The notes beneath the pieces are model-generated. The model saw only the letters and a program-made list of their open reading frames with translations. It searched no databases and was not told the origin of the DNA. 59,290 bases of DNA from HGM11525 sp045649145 (lineage in GTDB: Bacteria; Bacillota; Clostridia; UBA1381), in NCBI GenBank assembly GCA_045649145.1, contig JAZRPK010000068.1, forward strand, positions 1-59,290. Reading direction: 5' to 3'. This document shows, piece after piece, positions 17,366-25,118 of this stretch. The position numbers and the translations under genes were made by a program. Position 1 is the stretch's first letter. Each line of letters begins with the position of its first letter.

Positions 17366-17536
17366 TTGACATTGACGGCTAAGATTGATAAAATATAGAT
17401 TAAATATTTATAATTAGCCGTATATTACACAAAATTTCGGCTAAAGCAATCGCCATCTATAAAAAATAAGAGGGCATTGTCCGCAGTTACAACACACGGC
17501 GGACAGTTATTCTATTTATATAAGGAGGAGTTTAGT
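17366..17536 (+). promoter_or_regulatory. ilvBNC promoter and 140-nt leader
   Basis: TTGACA (17366-17371), a 17-bp spacer and TAAAAT (17389-17394) give a clear promoter. The leader before ilvB is about 140 nt. It holds TTAGCCG (17414-17420), complementary to CGGCTAA (17437-17443), and GTCCGC/GCGGAC arms near 17479 and 17507. Another CGGCTAA lies in the promoter spacer (17376-17382). I see no T-box consensus, no leader peptide start and no U-run terminator, so an attenuator is possible but not shown. The 17185-17536 gap holds only these divergent promoters. Confidence 0.6.
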
Positions 17537-19213
17537 TTGAAGATGACCGGCGCAGAAATGGTTGTCAAGACTCTCGAAGAAAACGGCGTTACTACAGTCT
17601 TCGGGTATCCCGGTGCAGCCAACTGTCCTATTATTGACAAATTCCCCGGCTCCGCCATAAAGCATATCCTGGTAAGAAACGAACAGGGTGCTGCGCATAT
17701 GGCGTCGGGCTACGCCAGGGTTACAAAGCGTCCCGGTGTATGTACCGCAACCTCCGGTCCGGGAGCGACAAACCTTATCACAGGTATTGCAACAGCATAT
17801 ATGGACTCAGTTCCGATGATTGCTATTACAGGTCAGGTTAATTCCTGGCTTTTGGGACGCGATGCGTTTCAGGAGGTTGACATAACAGGTGCTACCCACC
17901 CCATTACCAAGCACAACTATCTGGTAAGGGACGGACTTGACCTACCGAGAATTATCAACGAGGCATTCTACATCGCCAGCACAGGCAGACCGGGTCCTGT
18001 TTTGATTGACATTCCGATGGATTTACTTAAAGCCGAGTACGATTATCCCGAGGAGGATAATAAGCCCATCTCCATCCGTGGCTATAAACCTATCGGTATG
18101 GGCAAAGCACACGAAATGCAGGTTAAAAAGGTTGCCGAGGCAATCAAAGCCGCTAAAAAGCCTGTTATATTAGCAGGCGGCGGTACTGTCATTTCCGATG
18201 CAACCAAAGAGCTTAGAAGCTTTGTAAAGACAACAGGCATCCCCGTCGTTTCCACAATGACAGGCATCGGTGCATTAGAGGGCGGGCATGACCTTTACTA
18301 CGGTATGATAGGCTCGCACGGAATTAAGTCAGCTAATATGACACTCAATCACTCTGATTTGCTCGTTATTTTAGGCTCAAGACTCGGCGACCGTTCGGTT
18401 GCAAATGCAGCAGGTCTTGAACAGCGGACAAAGATTATTCACATTGACATCGACCCTGCCGAAATCGGCAAAAACATTATCCCCGACATTCCCGTTGTTG
18501 GTGATATCAAGGACGTATTAAAGCAGCTTAATAAGCTTTTAGGCGACTACCGCACCCCTTCAGAGTGGAAGGACTATGTGGATAAGGTACGCAGCGAATG
18601 GACAACGCCCGAAAACACCGAGGATAACGGCTTTGTAAATCCGAAGCACTTTATAAAGTGTCTCTCCGAGCGTGCAGGCAAGGATGCTTATGTATCCACC
18701 GAGGTTGGACAAAATCAGATTTGGGTATCCAATAACTATCATTTTGCCGAGCCGCATCACTTTATCACATCTGCAGGCTTTGGCACAATGGGCTACGGAC
18801 TCCCTGCGGCAATTGGTGCTTCGGTTGCAACCGACAACACTGTAATTGCTGTTATGGGCGACGGCAGCTTCCAGATGGATTTGCCCGAGATTGGAACAAT
18901 GTGTCAGTGGGATATTCCTGTTAAGATGGTTATTCTGCAAAATCACCGTCTTGGAATGGTACACGAGCATCAGTTCTTACTTTATAAATCAAACTATCAG
19001 GCAGTACACTTAGACGGCAGTCCTGATTTCTGCAAGCTGGCGGAGGCTTATGGAGTACCGTCTATGAAGATAGACGAAAATTCCGAGATAGAAAAGGGCT
19101 TAGACGCACTTTTTGCAGACGATAAGAGCTTTATGCTGGTAGTCGAAGTTGACCCCTACGAGCCGACAGGCGGCTCACTCAATATGCACTATCTGCCGAA
19201 GGAGGGAAAATAA
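17537..19213 (+). CDS. ilvB: Acetolactate synthase large subunit
   Basis: This ThDP enzyme condenses two pyruvates, or pyruvate and 2-ketobutyrate, in the first common step of valine and isoleucine synthesis. It has the ThDP-site glutamate segment near RNEQGAAHMASGYAR, TATSGPGATN, and the ThDP/metal motif GDGSFQMDLPE with the later N. The 558-residue length is standard. I chose the TTG at 17537 (giving MKMTGAEMVVK): AAGGAGGAG ends 6 bp before it, against 12 bp for the ATG at 17543. It leads ilvB-ilvN-ilvC. Confidence 0.95.
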   Translation: MKMTGAEMVVKTLEENGVTTVFGYPGAANCPIIDKFPGSAIKHILVRNEQGAAHMASGYARVTKRPGVCTATSGPGATNLITGIATAYMDSVPMIAITGQVNSWLLGRDAFQEVDITGATHPITKHNYLVRDGLDLPRIINEAFYIASTGRPGPVLIDIPMDLLKAEYDYPEEDNKPISIRGYKPIGMGKAHEMQVKKVAEAIKAAKKPVILAGGGTVISDATKELRSFVKTTGIPVVSTMTGIGALEGGHDLYYGMIGSHGIKSANMTLNHSDLLVILGSRLGDRSVANAAGLEQRTKIIHIDIDPAEIGKNIIPDIPVVGDIKDVLKQLNKLLGDYRTPSEWKDYVDKVRSEWTTPENTEDNGFVNPKHFIKCLSERAGKDAYVSTEVGQNQIWVSNNYHFAEPHHFITSAGFGTMGYGLPAAIGASVATDNTVIAVMGDGSFQMDLPEIGTMCQWDIPVKMVILQNHRLGMVHEHQFLLYKSNYQAVHLDGSPDFCKLAEAYGVPSMKIDENSEIEKGLDALFADDKSFMLVVEVDPYEPTGGSLNMHYLPKEGK

Positions 19214-19215
19214 GT

Positions 19216-19713
19216 ATGCAGTCAAAGTATATTCTTTCCGTTCTTGTTGAGGATAACTCAGGTGTTCTTGCCAAGGTGGTAGGACTTTTCTCTCGCCGCG
19301 GCTTTAACATTCACTCACTCGCAGTTGGTGTTACTAACATAGAGGGCGTATCGAGAATAACCATCGAGGTTATCGGTGACGAGCTTACTGTCGAGCAGAT
19401 TTCAAAGCAGCTCAATAAGCTTGTTGACGTAATCAAGATTAAGGTTTCCAAAAGCGAGGAGCTTGTAAAAAGAGGTCTTTTGTTGGTAAAGGTTAAAATC
19501 TCGCCCAAGAATCGCACAGATGTTATTCAGATAGCGGATATTTTCAGAGCAAAGATTGTCGACGTTTCACAGACAACTCTCACAGCAGAGCTTACCGGCG
19601 ACGACAGCAAGCTGGAGGCATTTTTGGAGATGCTTCAGCCCTACGGCATTGAAGAAACAGCAATGACCGGTATGATTGCCTTGGAAAGAGGCACAAATGT
19701 ATTAAAAGCATAA
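19216..19713 (+). CDS. ilvN: Acetolactate synthase small (regulatory) subunit
   Basis: This subunit activates IlvB and carries valine feedback inhibition through its N-terminal ACT domain (YILSVLVEDNSGVLAKVVGLFSRRGFNIHSLAVG). The C-terminal half (KVKISPKNRTDVIQIADIFRAKIVDV) is complete. At 165 residues it is the usual bacterial size. It starts 2 bp after ilvB, with AAGGAGGG inside the ilvB end. Confidence 0.96.
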   Translation: MQSKYILSVLVEDNSGVLAKVVGLFSRRGFNIHSLAVGVTNIEGVSRITIEVIGDELTVEQISKQLNKLVDVIKIKVSKSEELVKRGLLLVKVKISPKNRTDVIQIADIFRAKIVDVSQTTLTAELTGDDSKLEAFLEMLQPYGIEETAMTGMIALERGTNVLKA

Positions 19714-19748
19714 AAAATATTTATAAATACGAAAGGAAGTATTCTATT

Positions 19749-20738
19749 ATGGCACACATTTACTACGAACAGGACTGTAATCTCGGTCTCTTAAACGGCA
19801 AGACCGTTGCTATCATCGGCTTCGGAAGTCAGGGACACGCACACGCAATGAACCTTAAGGATAGCGGTGTTAATGTAATCGTTGGTCTTTACGAGGGTTC
19901 AAAGTCAAAGGCTAAGGCTGAGGAATACGGCTTGAAGGTAATGAACGTTGCAGACGCTACAAAGGCTGCTGACCTCATTATGATTCTTATTCCCGACGAG
20001 CGTCAGGCTGACGTTTACAAGGCAGAAATCGCTCCCAACCTCACAGAGGGCAAGACCCTCGCATTCGCACACGGCTTTAATATCCACTTTGGTCAGATTA
20101 AGCCGCCTGCAAATGTTGACGTAATTATGGTTGCTCCCAAGGGACCGGGCCACACTGTACGTTCAGAGTACGTTGCAGGCAAGGGTGTTCCCTGTCTTAT
20201 CGCTATTCATCAGGACGCTTCAGGCAAGGCTTTAGAGAATGGTTTGGCATACGCTGCAGGTATCGGCGGTGCAAGAGCGGCTGTTCTGGAAACAACATTC
20301 CAGTGCGAGACCGAAACCGACCTCTTTGGCGAGCAGGCAGTTTTGTGCGGCGGTGTAACAGCTTTGATGCAGGCAGGCTTTGAGACACTTGTTGAGGCAG
20401 GTTACGACCCGAGAAACGCATACTTCGAGTGTATCCACGAGATGAAGCTTATCGTTGACCTTATCTACGAGGGCGGCTTCTCCAAGATGAGATACTCCAT
20501 CTCCGACACTGCTGAGTACGGCGACTACGAGACAGGCAAGCGTCTTATCACAGAGGAAACAAAGAAGGAAATGAAGAAGGTCCTTGCAGAAATTCAGGAC
20601 GGTACATTCGCAAGCAAGTGGATTGCAGAGAACAAGAACGGACGTTCACACTTCAACGCATGCAGAAGAATCGGCTCAGAGCATCAGCTTGAGCAGGTTG
20701 GTAAGACAATCAGAGATTTCTACGCTTGGAACAAATAA
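19749..20738 (+). CDS. ilvC: Ketol-acid reductoisomerase, class I
   Basis: KARI isomerises and reduces acetolactate to dihydroxyisovalerate. The Rossmann motif GFGSQGHAHAMNLKDSG, the catalytic segment VMVAPKGPGHTVRSEY and the metal-binding C-terminal helices (ETDLFGEQAVLCGG, YFECIHEMKLIVDLIYEGG) are intact. The 329-residue length is the class I form. In the cofactor loop (GLYEGSKS) the position that is commonly Lys or Arg in NADPH-dependent relatives is Tyr, hinting at altered cofactor preference. It ends the operon with a terminator 14 bp later. Confidence 0.96.
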   Translation: MAHIYYEQDCNLGLLNGKTVAIIGFGSQGHAHAMNLKDSGVNVIVGLYEGSKSKAKAEEYGLKVMNVADATKAADLIMILIPDERQADVYKAEIAPNLTEGKTLAFAHGFNIHFGQIKPPANVDVIMVAPKGPGHTVRSEYVAGKGVPCLIAIHQDASGKALENGLAYAAGIGGARAAVLETTFQCETETDLFGEQAVLCGGVTALMQAGFETLVEAGYDPRNAYFECIHEMKLIVDLIYEGGFSKMRYSISDTAEYGDYETGKRLITEETKKEMKKVLAEIQDGTFASKWIAENKNGRSHFNACRRIGSEHQLEQVGKTIRDFYAWNK

Positions 20739-20751
20739 TTGACATAATATA

Positions 20752-20782
20752 AAATGCTTCTCATAACGAGAAGCATTTTTTT
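20752..20782 (+). terminator. ilvC terminator (works in both directions)
   Basis: AAATGCTTCTC pairs with GAGAAGCATTT around an ATAAC loop, followed by seven U. It lies between convergent ilvC and the small gene ending at 20787 and has an AT-rich tail on the other strand as well. Confidence 0.9.
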
Positions 20783-20786
20783 GTAT

Positions 20787-21017
20787 TCAGAAATCGTGAC
20801 AACTACCTGCGTCAAGTCCGTTTTGGGAGAATATATCAGTAATCCTGTCCACCTTTTCAAAATCATCTAAATCGCTCTTAAGTACATTTTGAATTTCCGA
20901 GAGTATATCTGCAGACTTGGAGTCAATCTCAGCAGAAAAATCTATATCTGACCAATCCATTTTCGCCTTTATTGCCTCTACCATAACATTGGCAAACATC
21001 TCTGTCTTGATATTCAT
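20787..21017 (-). CDS. Conserved small protein of unknown function, 76 residues
   Basis: This acidic, probably helical protein begins MNIKTEMFANVMVEAIK and ends LDAGSCHDF. I do not recognise the family. The start at 21017 has GGAGG 8 bp upstream, an excellent site; the frame is open a further 12 codons upstream, but that part runs through the leader terminator. There is no signal peptide or membrane segment. It sits behind its own strong promoter, a 114-nt folded leader and a terminator, which suggests the leader controls it. A soluble regulatory or partner role is plausible but unproven. Confidence 0.72.
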   Translation of the reverse strand: MNIKTEMFANVMVEAIKAKMDWSDIDFSAEIDSKSADILSEIQNVLKSDLDDFEKVDRITDIFSQNGLDAGSCHDF

Positions 21018-21036
21018 ATTCAATTCCTCCAGAATT

Positions 21037-21064
21037 AAAAAATGCGCAGTCAAAGACTGCGCAT
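21037..21064 (-). terminator. Terminator between leader RNA and the 76-residue gene
   Basis: ATGCGCAGTC pairs with GACTGCGCAT around TTT, followed by a run of six U on the minus strand. The SD sequence of the small gene begins only about 7 bp later, the layout of a conditional attenuator. Confidence 0.8.
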
Positions 21065-21079
21065 AAAAAACGCCCTGCC

Positions 21080-21209
21080 CTGACTGTAAAATTCTGCAAC
21101 AAACTCTACAACAAAGTATAACAAACCAACACTACGTTTATCAAGGCTTGCGCTTTTTTCATAGTTTTGGTTGGTCTGCTATAAATTATTCAATTGTAAA
21201 GTTTGTTGC
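21080..21209 (-). ncRNA. Candidate structured RNA or riboswitch-like leader
   Basis: Transcription from the promoter just upstream would start near 21210. The 5' end (GCAACAAACT, 21209-21200) is perfectly complementary to 21105-21096, and an inner 11-bp helix (21180-21170 with 21130-21120, with G-U pairs) closes a second loop. This leaves an asymmetric internal bubble between the helices. CAGTCA at 21086-21081 could also pair with the 3' arm of the following terminator. The layout fits a leader controlling the next gene or a small 6S-like RNA. I match it to no known class by sequence. Confidence 0.5.
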
Positions 21210-21215
21210 TATCAC

Positions 21216-21244
21216 ATATTATCACAAAACCCACCTTATGTCAA
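21216..21244 (-). promoter_or_regulatory. Promoter of the leader RNA / small gene
   Basis: TTGACA (21244-21239), a 17-bp spacer and TAATAT (21221-21216), with TGA just before the -10. It lies immediately after the hisF terminator, so this is a separate transcript. Confidence 0.78.
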
Positions 21245-21246
21245 GG

Positions 21247-21292
21247 CAAAAGAAAGAACGGTATCTTCGTTCTGTCTGCGAAAACACCGTTC
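21247..21292 (-). terminator. hisHF terminator
   Basis: GAACGGTGTTTTCG folds back on CGAAGATACCGTTC (21292-21256) and is followed by a U-rich stretch, TTTCTTTTG, on the minus strand. It is 110 bp after the hisF stop; the spacer between holds only a weak GCGAG/CTCATCGC stem. Confidence 0.65.
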
Positions 21293-21401
21293 TTCTTCCG
21301 GGTGGTGGTATATATGATAAAAGGGTATATGATAGCGAGTTGCCCGAAAGCTCATCGCTATACTGTAATTATCTCACCGTTTATCAAAAATATACACCTT
21401 T

Positions 21402-22163
21402 TTATATTCTTACGCTGATATTTTTTTCACGCAAGTATTTTTTTAGGTCCAAAATTTCTATCTCACGGAAATGAAACAAACTTGCCGCAAGCACAGCATC
21501 AGCCGCACCCTCGGTAAACGCATCATAAAAATGCTCCAATTTACCCGCACCGCCCGATGCTATTACAGGGATAGATGCGTTTTTTGAAACTGCCGCCGTA
21601 AGCTCATTATCATAGCCCGCCTTTGTTCCGTCAGCATCCATACTGGTTAAAAGTATCTCGCCCGCACCCAGCTCCTCTGCCCTTTTTGCCCATTTTAGTG
21701 CGTCAAGACCTGTGTTTACTCTGCCGCCGTTTAGGTAAACCTCCCAGCCGCTTTTGTCAGCTTTTCTTTTTGCATCAATTGCACAGACAACACACTGACT
21801 GCCAAAGCGTTTAGCCGCCTCGGTTATAAGCTCGGGACGCTTTATAGCAGCGGAATTTACTGCCACCTTATCCGCTCCTGCGTTTAATATCTCACGAAAA
21901 TCCTCGACAGTTCTGATACCGCCGCCAACGGTAAACGGGATAAATACCTCTCTCGCCACACGTTCGACCATATCAACCACAGTATTTCTGCCGTCGCTCG
22001 ATGCGGTAATATCAAGGAATACAAGCTCGTCTGCACCCGCTTTATCATACACCTTCGCACATTCAACAGGGTCGCCTGCATCTATAAGGTTTACAAAATT
22101 CACGCCCTTAACAACTCGTCCATCTTTTACGTCAAGGCAGGGGATAATTCTTTTTGCGTACAT
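21402..22163 (-). CDS. hisF: Imidazole glycerol phosphate synthase cyclase subunit
   Basis: HisF is the TIM-barrel half of IGP synthase; it uses ammonia channelled from HisH to make imidazole glycerol phosphate and AICAR. Catalytic aspartates lie in PCLDVKDGRVVKG (Asp11) and LTSMDADGT, and both phosphate loops (VGGGIRTVEDF, ASGGAGKLEHF) are present. The 253-residue length is exact for the family. Its ATG overlaps the hisH stop (TAATG). Confidence 0.97.
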   Translation of the reverse strand: MYAKRIIPCLDVKDGRVVKGVNFVNLIDAGDPVECAKVYDKAGADELVFLDITASSDGRNTVVDMVERVAREVFIPFTVGGGIRTVEDFREILNAGADKVAVNSAAIKRPELITEAAKRFGSQCVVCAIDAKRKADKSGWEVYLNGGRVNTGLDALKWAKRAEELGAGEILLTSMDADGTKAGYDNELTAAVSKNASIPVIASGGAGKLEHFYDAFTEGAADAVLAASLFHFREIEILDLKKYLREKNISVRI

Positions 22164-22771
22164 TATACCGCCTCCCTTGCAATAAAGTTTTTGAGTATTT
22201 TCATACCGACACTGCTGCTTTTTTCGGGGTGAAACTGCACCGCAGCAACATTATCACGCTCTACCGCTATGCTAAGCCTTGCACCATATTCGGTGTATGC
22301 ACTTATGACATCTTCCTCTGCCTGTATGTAATATGAATGAACAAAGTAGACATAAGGCTCGTCGCCAAGGTCTTTTAGCAGGTAGCTGTCTTTATTGACA
22401 ACGATATTATTCCAGCCCATATGCGGAATTTTAAGTCCCGTATCGGGGATTTTAACCGCCTTGCCCTTAAATATTCCAAGTCCTCGAACATCGGGACTTT
22501 CCTCGCTCGACTCGAACATAAGCTGCAGACCTAAGCATATTCCCAAAAGCGGCTTTCCGCTATTGGCAACCTCACGCACCACGTCATCTAGCCCCGTTTC
22601 GCAAAGCCTTTTCATCGCATCACCGAACGCTCCCACGCCCGGCAAAATCACTCTGTCCGCAGCCAAAATTTCTTCACGCTCGCCTGTAACTATCGACTCC
22701 TCGCCAAGCAGGGCAAGGGCATTTTGTACGCTGTGAAGATTTCCCGCGCCATAGTCTATAATCGCTGTCAT
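22163..22771 (-). CDS. hisH: Imidazole glycerol phosphate synthase glutaminase subunit
   Basis: HisH is a class I glutamine amidotransferase that feeds ammonia to HisF. The nucleophile motif GICLGLQLMFE and the His-Glu pair in AAVQFHPEKSS are present. ATG 22771 (MTAIIDYGAGNLHSVQNAL) has AAGGAGAGG in front and gives 202 residues; an upstream extension would run into the preceding terminator. hisH and hisF are separated by about 17 kb from the hisZGA-IE operon. No promoter is evident in the 29 bp after that terminator, so read-through or a promoter inside the upstream gene is likely. Confidence 0.96.
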   Translation of the reverse strand: MTAIIDYGAGNLHSVQNALALLGEESIVTGEREEILAADRVILPGVGAFGDAMKRLCETGLDDVVREVANSGKPLLGICLGLQLMFESSEESPDVRGLGIFKGKAVKIPDTGLKIPHMGWNNIVVNKDSYLLKDLGDEPYVYFVHSYYIQAEEDVISAYTEYGARLSIAVERDNVAAVQFHPEKSSSVGMKILKNFIAREAV

Positions 22772-22790
22772 ATAACCTCTCCTTAGTGAT

Positions 22791-22823
22791 AAAAACAAAA
22801 GAGGGCTTTTACTAAAAGCCCTC
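22791..22823 (-). terminator. Terminator between the repeat membrane protein and hisH
   Basis: GAGGGCTTTT pairs with AAAAGCCCTC around AGT (22823-22801), followed by TTTTGTTTTT on the minus strand. It ends about 20 bp before the hisH ATG. Confidence 0.85.
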
Positions 22824-22838
22824 TCCGGCATTACTTTA

Positions 22839-23717
22839 TTATTCAGCAGCTACGTCTGCGTCAGCATCGTCTGCAACAGGTGCATCATCGCCTACTGCAG
22901 CTGTATCGTCAGCCTCTGCAGCAGCTTTCTCCGCCTGCTGCTTTTCAAGTGTTACACGGTCAACCTGATTTCTTACCTCGCCCCAAGTGGTTTCGCCTGT
23001 AATTTCGTTACCGAAACCGTACTCCTGCTTGAACGATTCAAGGTTATCTTCACCTACATACTTGCTAAGCGGTGATTTACCCTCTGCCTCGCCCCACGGA
23101 GTGTCTTCGGTTACATCATCACCAAGTCCGAGCATTTCCTTTATGCCTGCTGTGTCCATACCGTACATCTCGGCAATCTTTGCAACAGGTATGTTATAGA
23201 ATGCTGCAGCTTCCTCTGTGTCTGCAGGCATATCTGCAGGAAGTCCGTACTCTGCCAGGAATTCGTCAAGTCCCATTCCTGCCTGAGCAGCAACCTCATC
23301 AATTGTTCTTCCGCTTACATTTACATATCCCATCTCGTTGTAGGGATTTCTTGTAAGGTACTTATATACTCCAAAGCCTGCAGCCGCAATCAATGCAACT
23401 ATCACAATTACAAGTGCAACAATCTTGCCTGCGCCGCCCTTTGCCTTTATTTCTTTAGCAAAGTCAACTACCTCTTGGGTATCAACAGGAGCTTCTTCGC
23501 CGTCGAATACCTCTTCTACAGTTTCTTCTAAAGCTTCTTCCGCCTCTTCAAAAACAACATCTTCAACTTCAACTGTTTCGTCTGCCACTGCTTCGTCTGC
23601 TGCTACTTCAACAACTTCCTCTGCTGCCTCTACAGCCTCTGTTTCCTCCAAAGCTACCTCTTCAACAGGCATTGTGTTCTCTTCGCCCTCAATGTTCGGC
23701 AAATTATTCTCGTTCAT
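22839..23717 (-). CDS. Membrane-anchored acidic protein with tandem repeats
   Basis: This 292-residue protein has a very acidic, Ala/Glu/Val-rich cytoplasmic-type N-terminal region (about 105 residues), a single membrane segment (KIVALVIVIVALIAAAGFGVYKYL) and an extracellular C-terminal part with repeated units such as MGLDEFLAEYGLP, IAEMYGMD and SFKQEYGFG. The tail is Ala/Asp-rich. ATG 23717 follows AAGGAGAG. It is related to the protein at 24410-25018, with the HlyIII gene between them. The repeats look like short helical hairpins that could bind a partner; no enzyme motif is visible. Function unknown. Confidence 0.78.
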   Translation of the reverse strand: MNENNLPNIEGEENTMPVEEVALEETEAVEAAEEVVEVAADEAVADETVEVEDVVFEEAEEALEETVEEVFDGEEAPVDTQEVVDFAKEIKAKGGAGKIVALVIVIVALIAAAGFGVYKYLTRNPYNEMGYVNVSGRTIDEVAAQAGMGLDEFLAEYGLPADMPADTEEAAAFYNIPVAKIAEMYGMDTAGIKEMLGLGDDVTEDTPWGEAEGKSPLSKYVGEDNLESFKQEYGFGNEITGETTWGEVRNQVDRVTLEKQQAEKAAAEADDTAAVGDDAPVADDADADVAAE

Positions 23718-23752
23718 AATATCTCTCCTTTTATCATTTTTTGTCCGTGTTA

Positions 23753-24406
23753 TTATCTTAGCACGAACAATAATATTGAAAAATAATGACACACACTACC
23801 CGCAAGCACAAACAAGTGCCATACCGAGTGCATATATCTATATTTTTTCAGTACATAAAATATTACTCCGACGGTATATACCAGACCGCCCGCTATAAGT
23901 AACCAAAGTCCGCCCGTTGCAAGATTTTGCGCCAGAGGTTTGATTGAAAGCACTATCCCCCAACCCATCAGCACATAGAGAATAAGGGATATTTTCTTAA
24001 ATTTTTCGAGGCCTATGGCATTAAGCAAAACTCCTGCCACCGTAGCTCCCCAGATAATACCGAATATTGTCCAGCCCAATGCACCTCTTAACGGGCCTAA
24101 CAAATATGGGGTATACGTTCCTGCAATCAGAATAAATATCGAACAATGGTCAAAAATTCTTAAAACCTTCTTGCCCTTTTCGTTCTGTACTATGTGATAA
24201 ACCATCGACATTGTATAGAGCAAAATGAGCGAAATTCCGTAAACCAGCGCACTCGCAAGACCATAGCCGTCAGAATACAGCGCCGCAAATACTATAAGCA
24301 GTACAAGGGCTGCTATCGACAGCAGTACACCTACTCCGTGGGATATGGAATTGAAAATCTCCTCACCGACGGTGTACATTACGCTTCTTTTCTCGTTATT
24401 CTCCAT
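23753..24406 (-). CDS. trhA: TrhA/hemolysin III family membrane protein
   Basis: This 217-residue PAQR-superfamily integral membrane protein has about seven hydrophobic segments and the family residues in NSISHGVGVLLSI, SMVYHIV and FDHCSIFILIAGTYTPYLL, plus the late histidines in MHSVWHLFVLAGS. TrhA proteins in Bacillus are linked to membrane-lipid or energy homeostasis; the haemolysin label is historical. It starts 3 bp after the upstream repeat protein and lies 35 bp before the next, so all three are likely co-transcribed. The ATG site (CAGAGTAAG) is weak, consistent with coupling. Confidence 0.88.
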   Translation of the reverse strand: MENNEKRSVMYTVGEEIFNSISHGVGVLLSIAALVLLIVFAALYSDGYGLASALVYGISLILLYTMSMVYHIVQNEKGKKVLRIFDHCSIFILIAGTYTPYLLGPLRGALGWTIFGIIWGATVAGVLLNAIGLEKFKKISLILYVLMGWGIVLSIKPLAQNLATGGLWLLIAGGLVYTVGVIFYVLKKYRYMHSVWHLFVLAGSVCHYFSILLFVLR

Positions 24407-24409
24407 AGC

Positions 24410-25018
24410 TTACTCTGCGGTTGTTTCTGTATCTGCTTCAGACTGTGCTGCCATCATGGCCTCCTGTGCAGCCTGAATTATTGGCTCTGCATCCTTATAG
24501 AGCATATTCTCAGGTATCTGTTCTGCTGTTAAGCCGTACATCTGGAGGAATGATGCGTAATCCATTCCTGACATCTCGAGGACCTTACTCATCGGAACAT
24601 AGCCCTGAGCCTCGTCCATTGACATATCATTTCCTGCCTCGTCAACAATGCCGAACTCTGCTCTTAATTCCTCAACTGTCATTCCCTCAAGCTCTGCATA
24701 CTTTTCAACTGTCATATATCCGCTTGCAACAGTCAGCTCAGTATCAGCTGCAATCTCTTCATTTGCCTCAAGGCCGTACTTTGCAAGGAATTCCTCAACG
24801 GTTATTCCCTCGGTTTCTGCACGGTCTGCTACAGTTTCAGGGTCTGTTGAGGGGTTGTTGATTTTGTACTGGTTATAAATGACGTATCCGCCAAGCACCA
24901 ATGCTGCTACTATTATCAACACAAGTATCGTATTAAAGACTGCAGATGACTTCTTAACGGTCTTTACTACCTCCTGTGTTTGTCCTTTTCTCTGTTTTTT
25001 TGCCTGTCTTTCACTCAT
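24410..25018 (-). CDS. Membrane-anchored protein with tandem EEFLAKYGL-type repeats
   Basis: A basic N-terminus (residues 1-27) precedes a single membrane segment (VFNTILVLIIVAALVLGGYVIY, about 28-49). An outside domain of about 150 residues follows, with repeated units: ITVEEFLAKYGLE, MTVEKYAELEGMTVEELRAEFGI, MSKVLEMSGMDYASFLQMYGL. It has the same design as the protein at 22839-23717, but without the acidic N-terminal region. GAGGAGG lies upstream of the ATG. It is the first gene of a three-gene operon with trhA in the middle. No catalytic motif; function unknown. Confidence 0.78.
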   Translation of the reverse strand: MSERQAKKQRKGQTQEVVKTVKKSSAVFNTILVLIIVAALVLGGYVIYNQYKINNPSTDPETVADRAETEGITVEEFLAKYGLEANEEIAADTELTVASGYMTVEKYAELEGMTVEELRAEFGIVDEAGNDMSMDEAQGYVPMSKVLEMSGMDYASFLQMYGLTAEQIPENMLYKDAEPIIQAAQEAMMAAQSEADTETTAE

Positions 25019-25064
25019 TATTAGATTTCCTCCTCTTAGCCAAGTGATTGTATATTATTCATCT

Positions 25065-25093
25065 ACTATATCACTTATTAAGAGAAAAATCAA
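25065..25093 (-). promoter_or_regulatory. Promoter of the repeat protein / trhA operon
   Basis: TTGATT (25093-25088), a 17-bp spacer and TATAGT (25070-25065), about 45 bp before the first start codon. Confidence 0.55.
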
Positions 25094-25118
25094 TAATAAA
25101 TTTGTAAACTTTTTATTT

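Noticed and set aside
17395..17536. T-box before ilvB
   Set aside because: No T-box consensus or specifier loop arrangement is visible, and no terminator follows.
23425..23898. Ser/Thr-rich antisense frame opposite the acidic membrane protein
   Set aside because: It mirrors the Glu/Ala codons of the real gene and has no start support.
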